This document shows positions 10,187 to 19,086 of a stretch of 64,000 bases of DNA, one piece after another. Location: NCBI GenBank assembly GCA_028279245.1, contig JANQOE010000121.1, positions 1 to 64,000 on the forward strand, written 5' to 3'. The notes under the pieces are model-generated. The model saw only the letters and a list, made by a program, of their open reading frames with translations. It was not told the origin of the DNA and searched no databases. The position numbers and the translations under genes are program-made. This stretch comes from Alphaproteobacteria bacterium. Its GTDB lineage: Bacteria; Pseudomonadota; Alphaproteobacteria; UBA6615. Every line of letters begins with the position of its first letter. Within the stretch, counting starts at the first letter, position 1.

Positions 10187-10669
10187 ATGGCGTGGACTGA
10201 CGATCGAGTCGACCGTCTGCGAGAGTTGTGGGGCAAGGGACTGAGCGCGAGCCAGATCGCGGCACAGCTCGGTGACGGCATTACCCGCAACGCTGTTATT
10301 GGCAAGGCCCATCGCTTGGGATTGGAGGGGCGCCCGTCGCCCATTCGCGGCGGCGGTTCCGGCATTCGCGTACGCCGCCGCATTCGCAAACCGGTGCTGC
10401 CGTCGCACCCACAAACTGTCACGGAATCAGAACGTCCGAACCGGACGCGTCTCGCCGATCAAACACCGAGCGAGCCGCCGCTTGAAATACCGACGGCATC
10501 CGGCCGGAAAGACGGCCCCGCCGGCAAGGGCCCACGCTGCCTGTGGCCGATCGGCGATCCCGGCGATGCGAACTTCCGTTTCTGCAACCGGCCCGCTAAG
10601 CCCGGGCGTCCATATTGCGCCGAGCATTGCGCCGTCGCCTACATCACTAAAGACCGCAACGCCGCCTAG
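10187..10669 (+). CDS. gcrA: GcrA cell cycle regulator
   Basis: GcrA is an alphaproteobacterial transcription factor that binds sigma-70 RNA polymerase and acts at promoters with methylated GANTC sites. The 160-residue protein has the canonical start MAWTDDRVDRLRELW. A DNA-binding helix-turn-helix (SASQIAAQLGDGITRNAVIGK) spans about residues 18-38, then comes a basic, Pro-rich linker. The C-terminal domain has CLWPIGDPGDANFRFC and GRPYCAEHCAVAY, the sigma-70-contacting part with conserved cysteines. I start it at ATG 10187 rather than the longer frame from 10124, since relatives begin with MAWT. It stands alone between htpX and rsmB. Confidence 0.93.
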   Translation: MAWTDDRVDRLRELWGKGLSASQIAAQLGDGITRNAVIGKAHRLGLEGRPSPIRGGGSGIRVRRRIRKPVLPSHPQTVTESERPNRTRLADQTPSEPPLEIPTASGRKDGPAGKGPRCLWPIGDPGDANFRFCNRPAKPGRPYCAEHCAVAYITKDRNAA

Positions 10670-10741
10670 TTCCGTCGTCGGCACACCGCGGCTGACATAG
10701 GCGTTCCCTTTCGAGGTTCTCATCCCTAGCTTGCGCCGGGG

Positions 10742-12034
10742 ATGAGAAGCGACAGCAGCAATATCGACAGCCGAACGGCCGCCCTCGACCTGCTGAACCA
10801 GGTCCTTGGCAAGGGCCGGTCGTTGCAGGTCGCCCTGACCGACCCGGCGCTACAGGCGCTGCCGCAGCGGGACCGGGCCTTTGCGCGGCGTATGACCGCG
10901 ACCACGCTGCGCCGGCTGGGGCAACTCGACACAATTCTCGACACGCTGCTGGAGCGGCCCCTCGCGCCTAAGCTGCATAGCTTGCGCAACATCCTGCGGC
11001 TTGGCCTCGCGCAGCTGCTGTTCGATGACGTGCCCGCATATGCGGCCGTCGATACGACCGTCGCCCTGACCCGGACACTAAAGCTCAACCGCTACATCAA
11101 ACTTGCGAATGCGATCATGCGCCGCGCCCAGCGCGAGGCGTCAACGCTACGTCAAACCCCGGCGGTGCCGACCAACACGCCGGGCTGGCTCTGGAACCGC
11201 TGGGTTGCGCACTACGGACCAGAAAACGCGGCAGCCATCGCCCAGCAGCATCTGGCAATCCCGCCGCTTGATCTGACCGTCCCGCAAGACGCAGCGGCAT
11301 GGGCCGAAAGACTGGGCGGCAGCTTGCTCCCGACCGGCTCCCTCCGATTGACCGACGCCGGCCGCATAGACGAGCTGCCCGGTTACGACGAGGGCGCCTG
11401 GTGGGTGCAGGACGGAGCCGCCGCCATCCCCGCACGGCTATTGCAGGCGGGCGCGGGCACACCGGTCCTGGACCTTTGCGCCGCACCAGGTGGCAAGACC
11501 GCGCAGCTGGCGGCAACAGGCGCTGCTGTTACCGCCGTCGATCGCGGCGACAAAAGGTTGGCCACATTGCAAAGCAACCTGCAGCGCCTGGGTCTGACGG
11601 CTGACTGCATTCCCGCCGACGCGGTCACCTACCAACCGCCGGACAAACAAAGCCACATCTTGCTGGATGCGCCCTGCACGGCGACCGGCACCCTGCGCCG
11701 CAATCCGGATATCGCCTGGACCCGCACCGAGGACGACCTGCAACGCGCGGCCGCCGCACAAACAAAGCTGCTTCACGCAGCCGCCAAGCTGCTGGGCCCC
11801 GGCGGTACTCTTGTTTATGCCGTCTGCTCGCTCGAACCGGAAGAGGGTGAGCAACAGGTCGAGAACCTACTTTCGATAGAGCCGGACTTGCAACGCGGAC
11901 CGATTGACGCACGCGAAACCGGCGGTCTCGACGAGTGCATCACCGCGGCGGGCGACCTGCGCACCCTCCCATGCCACCTTGCAGAGCTCGGTGGCCTCGA
12001 CGGCTTCTTCGCGGCCCGGCTGCGCCGCCGTTAA
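10742..12034 (+). CDS. rsmB: 16S rRNA (cytosine-C5)-methyltransferase RsmB
   Basis: Methylates a cytosine of 16S rRNA (C967 in E. coli) using S-adenosylmethionine. The 430-residue protein has an N-terminal NusB-like helical domain (residues 1-140; RTAALDLLNQVL, PQRDRAFARR). A linker follows, then the Rossmann methyltransferase domain with LDLCAAPGGKTAQLA, the catalytic-pair motifs LLDAPCTATGTLRRNPD and YAVCSLEPEEGE, and the C-terminal DGFFAARLRR. Both cysteines are present, so it should be active. It starts with ATG at 10742. In related genomes rsmB lies between htpX and rpe or heparinase genes; here gcrA sits between htpX and rsmB. Confidence 0.93.
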   Translation: MRSDSSNIDSRTAALDLLNQVLGKGRSLQVALTDPALQALPQRDRAFARRMTATTLRRLGQLDTILDTLLERPLAPKLHSLRNILRLGLAQLLFDDVPAYAAVDTTVALTRTLKLNRYIKLANAIMRRAQREASTLRQTPAVPTNTPGWLWNRWVAHYGPENAAAIAQQHLAIPPLDLTVPQDAAAWAERLGGSLLPTGSLRLTDAGRIDELPGYDEGAWWVQDGAAAIPARLLQAGAGTPVLDLCAAPGGKTAQLAATGAAVTAVDRGDKRLATLQSNLQRLGLTADCIPADAVTYQPPDKQSHILLDAPCTATGTLRRNPDIAWTRTEDDLQRAAAAQTKLLHAAAKLLGPGGTLVYAVCSLEPEEGEQQVENLLSIEPDLQRGPIDARETGGLDECITAAGDLRTLPCHLAELGGLDGFFAARLRRR

Positions 12035-12111
12035 CCACAGACGTAAAGCCTAGGAGTGACAACTGCTGCCCCACGCTTGCAGCCGGAAAACCAAGCTGTT
12101 ACCAGAACCGA

Positions 12112-12786
12112 ATGCCCGACTCGTCCGCGCGTAGGGTGCGCGTCGCCCCGTCGCTACTCGCTGCCGATTTCGCTCGGCTTGGTGAGGAAGCTATCGCCGT
12201 CGCGGCGGCCGGTGCAGACGAATTGCATTTGGATGTGATGGACGGGCACTTTGTGCCCAACCTGACCTTCGGCCCGGATCTTGTGGCCGCTATTCGGCGT
12301 ACGACAGACCTGCCGCTGCATGTGCACCTGATGATTAGTCCGGTCCAACCATTCGTCGAACGCTTTGTCGGCGCGGGCGCCGACATCGTGACAGTCCACC
12401 CCGAAGCGGACCCGCACATTCACCGCGCGTTGCAGCAGGTGCGCGCATCCGGTGCGAAAGCGGGCGTGGCGCTCAACCCCGGAACGCCCGCAAAAATGCT
12501 AGACTACCTCTTCGATCTGGTTGACCGCATCCTGATTATGACGGTCAATCCGGGGTTTGGGGGGCAGACCTTCATCGAGAGTCAAGTTGACAAGGTAGCT
12601 GCTGTGCGACGGCGCCTGGACAAAGATGAATCGTCGATCGAGATTGAGGTCGACGGCGGGATAAACCGCGACACCGCGCCGCGCGTGATTGCCGCCGGCG
12701 TTGACAGTCTCGTCGCGGGCACCGCGGTGTTTGGCGGTACGCCAGCGGAATACGAAAGCAATATCGAGCTGCTGCGGCATGGCTGA
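12112..12786 (+). CDS. rpe: ribulose-phosphate 3-epimerase
   Basis: Interconverts ribulose 5-phosphate and xylulose 5-phosphate in the pentose phosphate and Calvin cycles. The 224-residue TIM-barrel protein has VAPSLLAADFARLGEE at the N-terminus, HLDVMDGHFVPNLTFGP with metal-binding residues, HLMI, NPGTP, MTVNPGFGGQTFI, EVDGGIN and AGTAVF. All are in family order, so the enzyme looks complete. I start it at ATG 12112; the frame can be read from 11935, but that would overlap rsmB and lengthen the protein abnormally. Its end overlaps the heparinase gene by eight bases, which suggests translational coupling. Confidence 0.96.
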   Translation: MPDSSARRVRVAPSLLAADFARLGEEAIAVAAAGADELHLDVMDGHFVPNLTFGPDLVAAIRRTTDLPLHVHLMISPVQPFVERFVGAGADIVTVHPEADPHIHRALQQVRASGAKAGVALNPGTPAKMLDYLFDLVDRILIMTVNPGFGGQTFIESQVDKVAAVRRRLDKDESSIEIEVDGGINRDTAPRVIAAGVDSLVAGTAVFGGTPAEYESNIELLRHG

Positions 12787-14467
12787 AACCTTCGCCGACC
12801 AACCCGCGCCCCGTCCGGCCCGCGGCAGCAAGCCGTTGCAGGGGCTGCGCTACCAACTCGGCAAGCTGGTGTTCTCCACACCCGTGTATGGCCTGACCCT
12901 GTCGCGCCGCGCCCCCGACGCACTGAGCGTGACGCCACCCGACCCGTGGCCGGGCAACGCCGACAACGGCAACGCCATATTGCGCGAGCGTTTCAGTTTT
13001 GCGAACAGTATCGACAAGGCGATGCCGGAGTGGTCGTTCCTCGAGTTCACCGCGGATGATTACGCCGAACTGCATGGCTTCGACTGGTTGCGCGACCTGC
13101 GGGCGATCGGCAGCGACGAACCACGCCGCCGCGCCCGCGATCTCGTCAAGGATTGGATCGACACTTACGCCAACTGGCATCCCGACGCGTGGCGACCCGA
13201 CATCCTCGGCACCCGGATCGCCTCGTGGCTCGGGCAATACGGCTTCTTTTGTGCAAGCGCCGACGATCACTATCGCAGCCGCTACATGGAGAGCATCGCC
13301 AGGCAAGCCCATCATCTGAGCCGCGCCCTGCCGGGTGACGCCGACGGCGAACGTTTGATCGCCGCGATCAAGGGCCTGGTCCTCGCCGGTCTCGCGCTGC
13401 CGAGCCATGCGGCGTGGCTAACCCAGGGCCTGAAGCTCCTGGACAAGCAGATCAAACGCCAGTTCCTGCCCGACGGCGGACACATCTCCCGCTGCCCGGC
13501 GACCCACGCGCAGATGCTGCGCCATCTGGTCGACATCCGCAGCGCGTTGCTGGCGGCCACCGCCGAAGTGCCGCCGCTCCTCATCAACGCCATCGACCGC
13601 GGCGCGCCTTTCCTTCGGCTGCTTCGCCACAACGATGGCAGCCTCGCGATGTTCAACGGCGGCCAAGGCATGCCGAGTTGGCTGCTCGATATGCTGCTGG
13701 CCCAAGCCGACGCCCGCGGCCGGCCACCCGCCCGCGCCCCGCACACCGGCTACGAACGCATCAACGCCAACCGCACCTTGCTGATTGTCGACGTCGGCGC
13801 CCCGGCGCCCGACGGCGTCGACGAAACAGCGCATGCGGGTACGCTGAGTTTCGAGCTGTCGGTCGGCAAGGAACGGCTGATCGTCAATTGCGGTCACCAC
13901 GCAGCACCGGGGCCATGGGAATTGGCATCGCGCGCCACCGCCGCCCATTCGACCGTGGTGGTCGAAAACACCAACTCCACCCAGATCTCCCCCGACGGCG
14001 GACTGGGCCGGCGGCCGAGCGTCGTCGAGGTCAAGCGTAACGAGTCCGACGGGTCGAACTGGGTCGAAGCGCTGCATGACGGCTACGGCCCCAACTTCGG
14101 CCTGACCCACAAGCGGCGGCTCTATGTAAGTGCGGACGGCGAGGACATTCGCGGTCAGGACACCATCGACCGCACCGGCGAGGGCCTCGACGAAGGCAAC
14201 TTCGCCATTCGTTTTCACCTGCACCCCGATGTCCGGCCGACCCTGCCGAAAAACGGCAACGGCGCATTGCTGCAGATGAGTTCGGGCAGCCGCTGGCAGC
14301 TACGCGCCTCCGGCGGCAAGATGACGTTGGAAGACAGCGTGTATTTGTCGGGTCCCGGTCAAATGGAACGCACCCGTCAGGTCGTTGTGTCCGGCCCGAT
14401 CGAGCCGCACGAAAAGCATCCCGTAACCGTCAAGTGGGCGATCCAGCGGGTGCCGAACGCCGCATAG
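12779..14467 (+). CDS. heparinase II/III family protein
   Basis: A 562-residue protein of the heparinase II/III family that often sits between rsmB and purH in alphaproteobacteria. The N-terminal alpha/alpha-toroid region contains WSFLEFTADDYAELHGFDW, WHPDAWRPDILGTRIASWL and PDGGHISRCPATHAQMLRHL. The C-terminal beta-sandwich includes AHAGTLSFELSVGKERLIVNCG and AHSTVVVENTNSTQI. No signal peptide is evident at the N-terminus. The true substrate of this chromosomal branch is not known, and a role in surface-glycan turnover is only a guess. I start it at ATG 12779, overlapping rpe. purH is absent here: the polysaccharide locus begins right after. Confidence 0.85.
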   Translation: MAETFADQPAPRPARGSKPLQGLRYQLGKLVFSTPVYGLTLSRRAPDALSVTPPDPWPGNADNGNAILRERFSFANSIDKAMPEWSFLEFTADDYAELHGFDWLRDLRAIGSDEPRRRARDLVKDWIDTYANWHPDAWRPDILGTRIASWLGQYGFFCASADDHYRSRYMESIARQAHHLSRALPGDADGERLIAAIKGLVLAGLALPSHAAWLTQGLKLLDKQIKRQFLPDGGHISRCPATHAQMLRHLVDIRSALLAATAEVPPLLINAIDRGAPFLRLLRHNDGSLAMFNGGQGMPSWLLDMLLAQADARGRPPARAPHTGYERINANRTLLIVDVGAPAPDGVDETAHAGTLSFELSVGKERLIVNCGHHAAPGPWELASRATAAHSTVVVENTNSTQISPDGGLGRRPSVVEVKRNESDGSNWVEALHDGYGPNFGLTHKRRLYVSADGEDIRGQDTIDRTGEGLDEGNFAIRFHLHPDVRPTLPKNGNGALLQMSSGSRWQLRASGGKMTLEDSVYLSGPGQMERTRQVVVSGPIEPHEKHPVTVKWAIQRVPNAA

Positions 14468-14470
14468 GGG

Positions 14471-15475
14471 GTGACGGTGGCAAGAGTGTTGGTGACCGGC
14501 GCGGGTGGATTCATCGGGTCCCACCTGGTCGAGCGCCTGGCGCGGGACGGGCACGATGTCCGCGCCATGGTGCACTACAACGCACTCGGCCTCCGCGGCT
14601 GGCTTGACCGGCTGCCGGCCGGCGTCCCACAAAATGTCGACATCGTCGCTGGCGACATTCGCGACGAACTCTGCGTGCGCGAGGCGTCTCGCGAACGTGA
14701 CGTCGTCTTCCACTTGGCGGCGCTGATCAGCATCCCCTACTCCTACGTCGCGCCACGGAGTTACATCGATACCAACGTCACCGGCACACTGAACGTCGTG
14801 CAGGCGGCGCGCGACCTCGGCGTCGGCCGGGTCGTCGTGACGTCGACCAGCGAAGTCTACGGCACCGCCGTCCAGGTCCCGATCAGCGAAGACCATCGGC
14901 TGCATCCCCAATCGCCCTACGCCGCCAGCAAAGTCGGCGCCGACCAACTCGCCCTGTCCTATCACCGGACATTCGGCACACCGGTGGTCGTATTGCGCCC
15001 CTTCAACACCTACGGCCCGCGGCAATCGGCGCGCGCGGTCATCCCGACGATCATCACCCAGATTGCCGCAGGTACAAAAGAGATCCGCCTCGGCGCGCTG
15101 CATCCCACCCGCGACTTCAACTATGTCGACGACACGGTCGAGGCGTTTCTGGCAGCGGCCACATCGCCGGACATTGTCGGCGAGGTCGTCAATGCGGGAT
15201 CGGACTTCGAGATCTCGATCGGCGACACCGCACGCCTGATCGCCGAGGTCATGGACGCCGACATCGAAATCGTCACCGACGAACAGCGGTTGCGCCCGGA
15301 CGCCAGCGAAGTCGAGCGGCTTTGGGCCGACAATCGCCGAGCGCAAGAACAGTTGGGCTGGACCCCCGGCTACGGCGGGCGGGATGGGTTGCGGCGTGGT
15401 TTGCAAGCAACCACCGCCTGGTTCGCCGACCCGGCTAATCGCGACGGCTATCGCCCGGAGAGCCACGCGCTCTAA
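14471..15475 (+). CDS. legB: NAD-dependent 4,6-dehydratase, LegB type
   Basis: A 334-residue extended short-chain dehydrogenase closest in pattern to LegB, which dehydrates a nucleotide-linked GlcNAc (GDP-GlcNAc in Campylobacter) in legionaminic acid synthesis. Seen: dinucleotide motif TGAGGFIGSHL, the LegB-like MVHYNALGLRGWLDRLP, HLAALISIPYSYVAPRSYIDTN, STSEVYGTA, active-site YAASK and RPFNTYGPRQSARAVIPTIITQ. The start is GTG 14471, with GGGG just upstream; GTG 14477 is an alternative. It begins the legB-legC-ptmE group only three bases after the heparinase gene. It is the only LegB-like dehydratase I find, so it probably serves both Leg-type gene sets. Confidence 0.85.
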   Translation: MTVARVLVTGAGGFIGSHLVERLARDGHDVRAMVHYNALGLRGWLDRLPAGVPQNVDIVAGDIRDELCVREASRERDVVFHLAALISIPYSYVAPRSYIDTNVTGTLNVVQAARDLGVGRVVVTSTSEVYGTAVQVPISEDHRLHPQSPYAASKVGADQLALSYHRTFGTPVVVLRPFNTYGPRQSARAVIPTIITQIAAGTKEIRLGALHPTRDFNYVDDTVEAFLAAATSPDIVGEVVNAGSDFEISIGDTARLIAEVMDADIEIVTDEQRLRPDASEVERLWADNRRAQEQLGWTPGYGGRDGLRRGLQATTAWFADPANRDGYRPESHAL

Positions 15476-15519
15476 CCGGATTTACGAATACTTTACCGAG
15501 ATGGCGGCCTAACGGTCGC

Positions 15520-16731
15520 ATGGTCGAACCCGCCATCCGTCCGCAACCGCACCGTCAATACCAATCGCGGCTCGCAACCGAGATCCTGCGACGCCTTGAT
15601 CAGGTGCTGCCCGTCGGCGACGGACCTTACCCGCTGCACGAACCGCTGTTTGCCGGCAACGAGAAAAAGTATCTCGCTGAGTGCATCGACACCGGTTGGG
15701 TGTCTTCGGCCGGCCCCTTTGTCGAGCGCTTCGAAGCAGAGCTGTCATCTTTCACCGGCCTACACGCCGTCGCCTGCGTGAACGGCACCGCCGCTCTACA
15801 TACATGCCTACTGTTGTCCGGTGTCTCGCCGGACGATGAAGTGTTGGTCCCCACGGTCACCTTCGTCGCCACCGCGAACGCCGTTAGCTACTGCGGCGCG
15901 GTACCGCACTTTGTCGACAGCGAAGCGGACACCCTCGGCGTCGACCCCGACCGCCTGGCCGCGTACCTTGACGCGACTCTTGAACCCCGCAACGACGATG
16001 TCTGGCGCAACAAGGTCAGCAAACGTCCTGTTCGCGCACTCATCGTCACCCATATCTTCGGCCATCCGCCCAAATTGGATAGATTGAAAGCGGTCGCCGA
16101 CCAATATGGCATCGCGCTGATTGAAGATGCCGCCGAAGCGCTCGGCACGTTCCATGAGTCCGCCCATGCCGGCAGCATCGGCGACTGTGCCGCGCTCAGT
16201 TTCAACGGGAACAAGACGATCACCGCCGGCGGTGGCGGCGCCATCATCACCAGAGATCCCGACGTTGCCCGACAGGCGAAGCATCTGACGACGACAGCAC
16301 GCGTTGCCGATGGGTTCGATTGGACCCACGACACTGTCGGCTACAACTACCGGCTACCCAACATCAACGCCGCGCTGGCCTGCGCCCAGTTGGAGCAACT
16401 CCCGCGCTTCCTCGCCGCCAAACGCCGCTTGGCCGACGACTATATCGCCGCGTTCGACGACTTGCCCGAGGCCGCCGTCATCAGCGAACAGGCCCAAGCC
16501 CACAGCAACTACTGGCTCAACACGTTGCTGCTAAAGGAAAAAGACCGCGGCACCCGAGATCATATCCTTACCGAAACGAATTCCACCGGGTATCACTGCC
16601 GCCCCCTGTGGACCCCCATGCACCGGTTGCCGATGTACCGGGACTGCCCGGCGATGGAGCTCACCACCGCCCAGAGTCTTTTCGAGAGCGTAATAAGTTT
16701 GCCCTCGGGGCCGGCCCTCCGGCTCGGTTAA
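15520..16731 (+). CDS. legC: LegC-family PLP aminotransferase
   Basis: A 403-residue DegT/DnrJ/EryC1 aminotransferase of LegC type. It would aminate C4 of the 4-keto-6-deoxy sugar made by LegB. Seen: the family-typical TGWVSSAGPFVERFE, VACVNGTAALHTCLLL, VLVPTVTFVATANAVSYCGA, HIFGHPPKLDRL, IEDAAEALGTF and the PLP-lysine motif SFNGNKTITAGGGG. It follows legB after 44 bases. An N-terminal extension of about 30 residues precedes the usual start of the fold. A second LegC-like protein is at 46828-47994. The substrate is inferred from legB next door. Confidence 0.85.
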   Translation: MVEPAIRPQPHRQYQSRLATEILRRLDQVLPVGDGPYPLHEPLFAGNEKKYLAECIDTGWVSSAGPFVERFEAELSSFTGLHAVACVNGTAALHTCLLLSGVSPDDEVLVPTVTFVATANAVSYCGAVPHFVDSEADTLGVDPDRLAAYLDATLEPRNDDVWRNKVSKRPVRALIVTHIFGHPPKLDRLKAVADQYGIALIEDAAEALGTFHESAHAGSIGDCAALSFNGNKTITAGGGGAIITRDPDVARQAKHLTTTARVADGFDWTHDTVGYNYRLPNINAALACAQLEQLPRFLAAKRRLADDYIAAFDDLPEAAVISEQAQAHSNYWLNTLLLKEKDRGTRDHILTETNSTGYHCRPLWTPMHRLPMYRDCPAMELTTAQSLFESVISLPSGPALRLG

Positions 16732-16778
16732 CCATACCGCACTTTCTTAAAGAAATCTCAAGCAGTTAAGCCCCAACA

Positions 16779-17906
16779 ATGGCCATGGCCGAGGCCCTAC
16801 AAAAACCGGCGCCAACGATCGGCGAGCCGACCGGCATCACGGTGCCGGCACCTGCTGAACAACCGTCCCTGCTTGAACAAAGCCTGATCGATCAGACCGC
16901 ATTGCTCCGCGACGCCCTTGCCAGCATTGAAGCAAGCACCTCAAAAATCTGCCTGGTCGTCGACCAGCATCGCCGGTTACTCGGGACGGTGACCGACGGC
17001 GACATCCGTCGCGCCATCCTGCGGGGCGATCCATTCGAGACGCCGGTTTCGGCGATCATGTTCACCTCCCCCCGCACCTTGCGCTTGGGTGAACCCCAAG
17101 CCGAAGCGCTGGCCCTTATGCAACGCGAGAGCCTGCGCCACCTGCCGGTCATCGATTTCGCCGGACGTGTCGCCGACCTGCTGACACTTGACGGCCTGCT
17201 GCAGGCACAGCCCCAATCCAACACGGTCGTCATCATGGCCGGCGGCAAGGGCATGCGGCTGCGCCCACTGACCACCAAGACACCGAAACCGATGCTCGAC
17301 GTTGGCGGGCGGCCGATGCTCGAAACGATCGTCCGGCGCTGCGCCGACGCCGGCTTCACCGAGATCTATCTCACCGTTCACTACCAGGCCGAAGTCATCA
17401 AAACCTACTTCGGCGACGGCCGCGAACTCGGCGTTAACATCCGGTATCTGCAGGAGACCAAGCCCCTGGGAACCGCCGGCCCCCTAAGCCTACTGCCACC
17501 CAGCGAAGAACCGGTGGTCATCATGAACGGCGACATCCTGACGAAGGTCGATCTGGCGCAGATCCTCGCCTACCACGCCGATAACGCGGCCGCCGCGACC
17601 ATGGCGGTGCGCGAATACGCGATCCAAGTGCCCTATGGCATTGTCGATCTCGACGGCCATCGCATTGCCGGCCTGCGCGAGAAACCACAACACAGTCATT
17701 TCATCAACGCCGGCATCTATGTGTTGGGCCCGGACGCGATCAAGCTGATCCCGCGGGACTGCCGCGTCGACATGCCCGACATGTTCGAACAACTCCGCCG
17801 CGCCGGCCGGCCCACCATGGCCTATCCGATCAGCGAGTACTGGGTCGACATCGGCCACATCGACGATTATCTGCGCGCCAACGACGAATACGCCGCGTTC
17901 TTTTGA
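16779..17906 (+). CDS. ptmE: CBS-domain sugar-1-phosphate nucleotidyltransferase, PtmE type
   Basis: A 375-residue fusion of a CBS pair (about residues 40-145; LVVDQHRRLLGTVTDGDIRRAIL, LRHLPVIDFAGRVADLL) with a nucleotidyltransferase domain. The latter begins VVIMAGGKGMRLRPLT, then PKPMLDVGGRPMLE, HYQAEVIKTYFGDG and IMNGDIL. This architecture matches Campylobacter PtmE, which makes the GDP-amino-sugar used for legionaminic acid. The CBS pair may sense nucleotides. Start is ATG 16779; ATG 16785 is close. It completes the legB-legC-ptmE group and converges with gmd. A similar fusion is at 44736-45839. Confidence 0.82.
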   Translation: MAMAEALQKPAPTIGEPTGITVPAPAEQPSLLEQSLIDQTALLRDALASIEASTSKICLVVDQHRRLLGTVTDGDIRRAILRGDPFETPVSAIMFTSPRTLRLGEPQAEALALMQRESLRHLPVIDFAGRVADLLTLDGLLQAQPQSNTVVIMAGGKGMRLRPLTTKTPKPMLDVGGRPMLETIVRRCADAGFTEIYLTVHYQAEVIKTYFGDGRELGVNIRYLQETKPLGTAGPLSLLPPSEEPVVIMNGDILTKVDLAQILAYHADNAAAATMAVREYAIQVPYGIVDLDGHRIAGLREKPQHSHFINAGIYVLGPDAIKLIPRDCRVDMPDMFEQLRRAGRPTMAYPISEYWVDIGHIDDYLRANDEYAAFF

Positions 17907-17929
17907 TCTAAGCGCCTGATCTAAGCGCT
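17904..17929. repeat. 13-bp tandem duplication between convergent genes
   Basis: TGATCTAAGCGCC (17904-17916) is followed directly by TGATCTAAGCGCT (17917-17929), 12 of 13 bases identical. The first copy supplies the TGA stop of the ptmE gene. The second holds the reverse-strand TAG stop of gmd. It looks like a small slip duplication at the gene junction. I see no clear transcription terminator here. Confidence 0.7.
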
Positions 17930-19027
17930 CTGGCCACCCATCAGCGCCGCGCGGTCGGCATCGACCATCTCCCGCACCAACTCCTCGAACGATACCTTCG
18001 GCTTCCAGCCCAACACTCTCTCCGCTTTGCTGGCATCCCCTTGCAGGAAGTCGACCTCGGTCGGCCGATAGTAGGTCGGGTCGATCCGCACCAAGGTGCG
18101 CCCGCTCGCCTCGTCGACGCCGACTTCATCCGGCCCCGCTCCCTGCCAGGAGAGGTAGGTGCCGACATGGGCAAACGCCGTCTCAACGAACGCCCGCACG
18201 GTGTGCGCCTTGCCGGTGGCCAGCACGAAGTCGTCCGGCGTCTCATGCTGCACAATCCGCCACATGCCCTCCACATAATCCCGAGCATGCCCCCAGTCGC
18301 GCCGCGCATCGAGGTTGCCGAGGTACAGCACCTCCTGTTGCCCGCATGAGATCGCTGCGACCGCGCGCGATATCTTTCGGGTGACAAAGGTCTCCCCCCG
18401 CGTCGGCCCTTCATGATTGAACAGCACCCCGTTCGAGGCGTGGATGCCATAGGCTTCGCGGTAGTTCCGCGTGATCCAGTACGCGTAGACCTTGGCCGCA
18501 CCATAAGGACTACGCGGCCGAAACGCCGTCTCCTCATCCTGCGGCGCCGGCGCATCCCCGAACATTTCGGACGTAGAAGCCTGGTAAAACCTGGTCTTTT
18601 CCTCCAGCCCTAGAATACGGATCGCCTCCAGCATCCGCAGCGCCCCTAAAGCATCGGCGTTCGCCGTGTACTCCGGCGTCTCAAAACTGACCTTGACGTG
18701 ACTCTGCGCACCCAAATTGTAGATCTCGTCGGGTTGCACGTCCTGGACGATGCGGATCAGGTTGGTGGCATCCGTCAGGTCGCCATAGTGCATGACGAAC
18801 CGCACGTTCTTTTCATGGAGATCCTGGTACAGATGCTCGACCCGCGCGGTATTGAACGACGATGACCGGCGCCGGATCCCGTGTACCGCATAGCCCTTGC
18901 CAAGCAATAACTCCGCCAGAAGGGCACCGTCCTGACCCGTCACGCCAGAGATCAACGCGTTTTTTCCGCCACCATCCTTAGCCGTCAACGCGCCAGCCCA
19001 CTCTTGACGTTCATCAGCTGAACACAC
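17921..19027 (-). CDS. gmd: GDP-mannose 4,6-dehydratase
   Basis: Converts GDP-D-mannose to GDP-4-keto-6-deoxy-D-mannose, the branch point to L-fucose, D-rhamnose and perosamine. The 368-residue protein has [63 protein letters not shown], the active-site [28 protein letters not shown] and [15 protein letters not shown]. These are hallmarks of true Gmd. GTG 19027 is the longest start; an internal TTG after about 13 residues is possible because the usual fold begins near NALISGVTG. It stands alone on the minus strand, divergent from the regulator at 19087. A shorter Gmd-like paralogue is at 54080. Confidence 0.92.
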   Translation of the reverse strand: MCSADERQEWAGALTAKDGGGKNALISGVTGQDGALLAELLLGKGYAVHGIRRRSSSFNTARVEHLYQDLHEKNVRFVMHYGDLTDATNLIRIVQDVQPDEIYNLGAQSHVKVSFETPEYTANADALGALRMLEAIRILGLEEKTRFYQASTSEMFGDAPAPQDEETAFRPRSPYGAAKVYAYWITRNYREAYGIHASNGVLFNHEGPTRGETFVTRKISRAVAAISCGQQEVLYLGNLDARRDWGHARDYVEGMWRIVQHETPDDFVLATGKAHTVRAFVETAFAHVGTYLSWQGAGPDEVGVDEASGRTLVRIDPTYYRPTEVDFLQGDASKAERVLGWKPKVSFEELVREMVDADRAALMGGQSA

Positions 19028-19086
19028 TAACTTCCCTTCAACTGGACCGCCACAGATTTAATCGCGACAGCGGGACAAAAGAGCCG

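Noticed and set aside
12572-13408. 278-codon minus-strand frame over rpe and the heparinase gene
   Set aside because: Spans parts of two real genes in antisense and has no family pattern.
14300-15466. 388-codon minus-strand frame antisense to legB
   Set aside because: legB has complete SDR motifs on the plus strand; the antisense frame is a shadow.
16745-16762. TTTCTTAAAGAAA palindrome after legC as a terminator
   Set aside because: The stem is AT-only with no loop to speak of and no U-tract; at most an AT-rich patch before the next gene.
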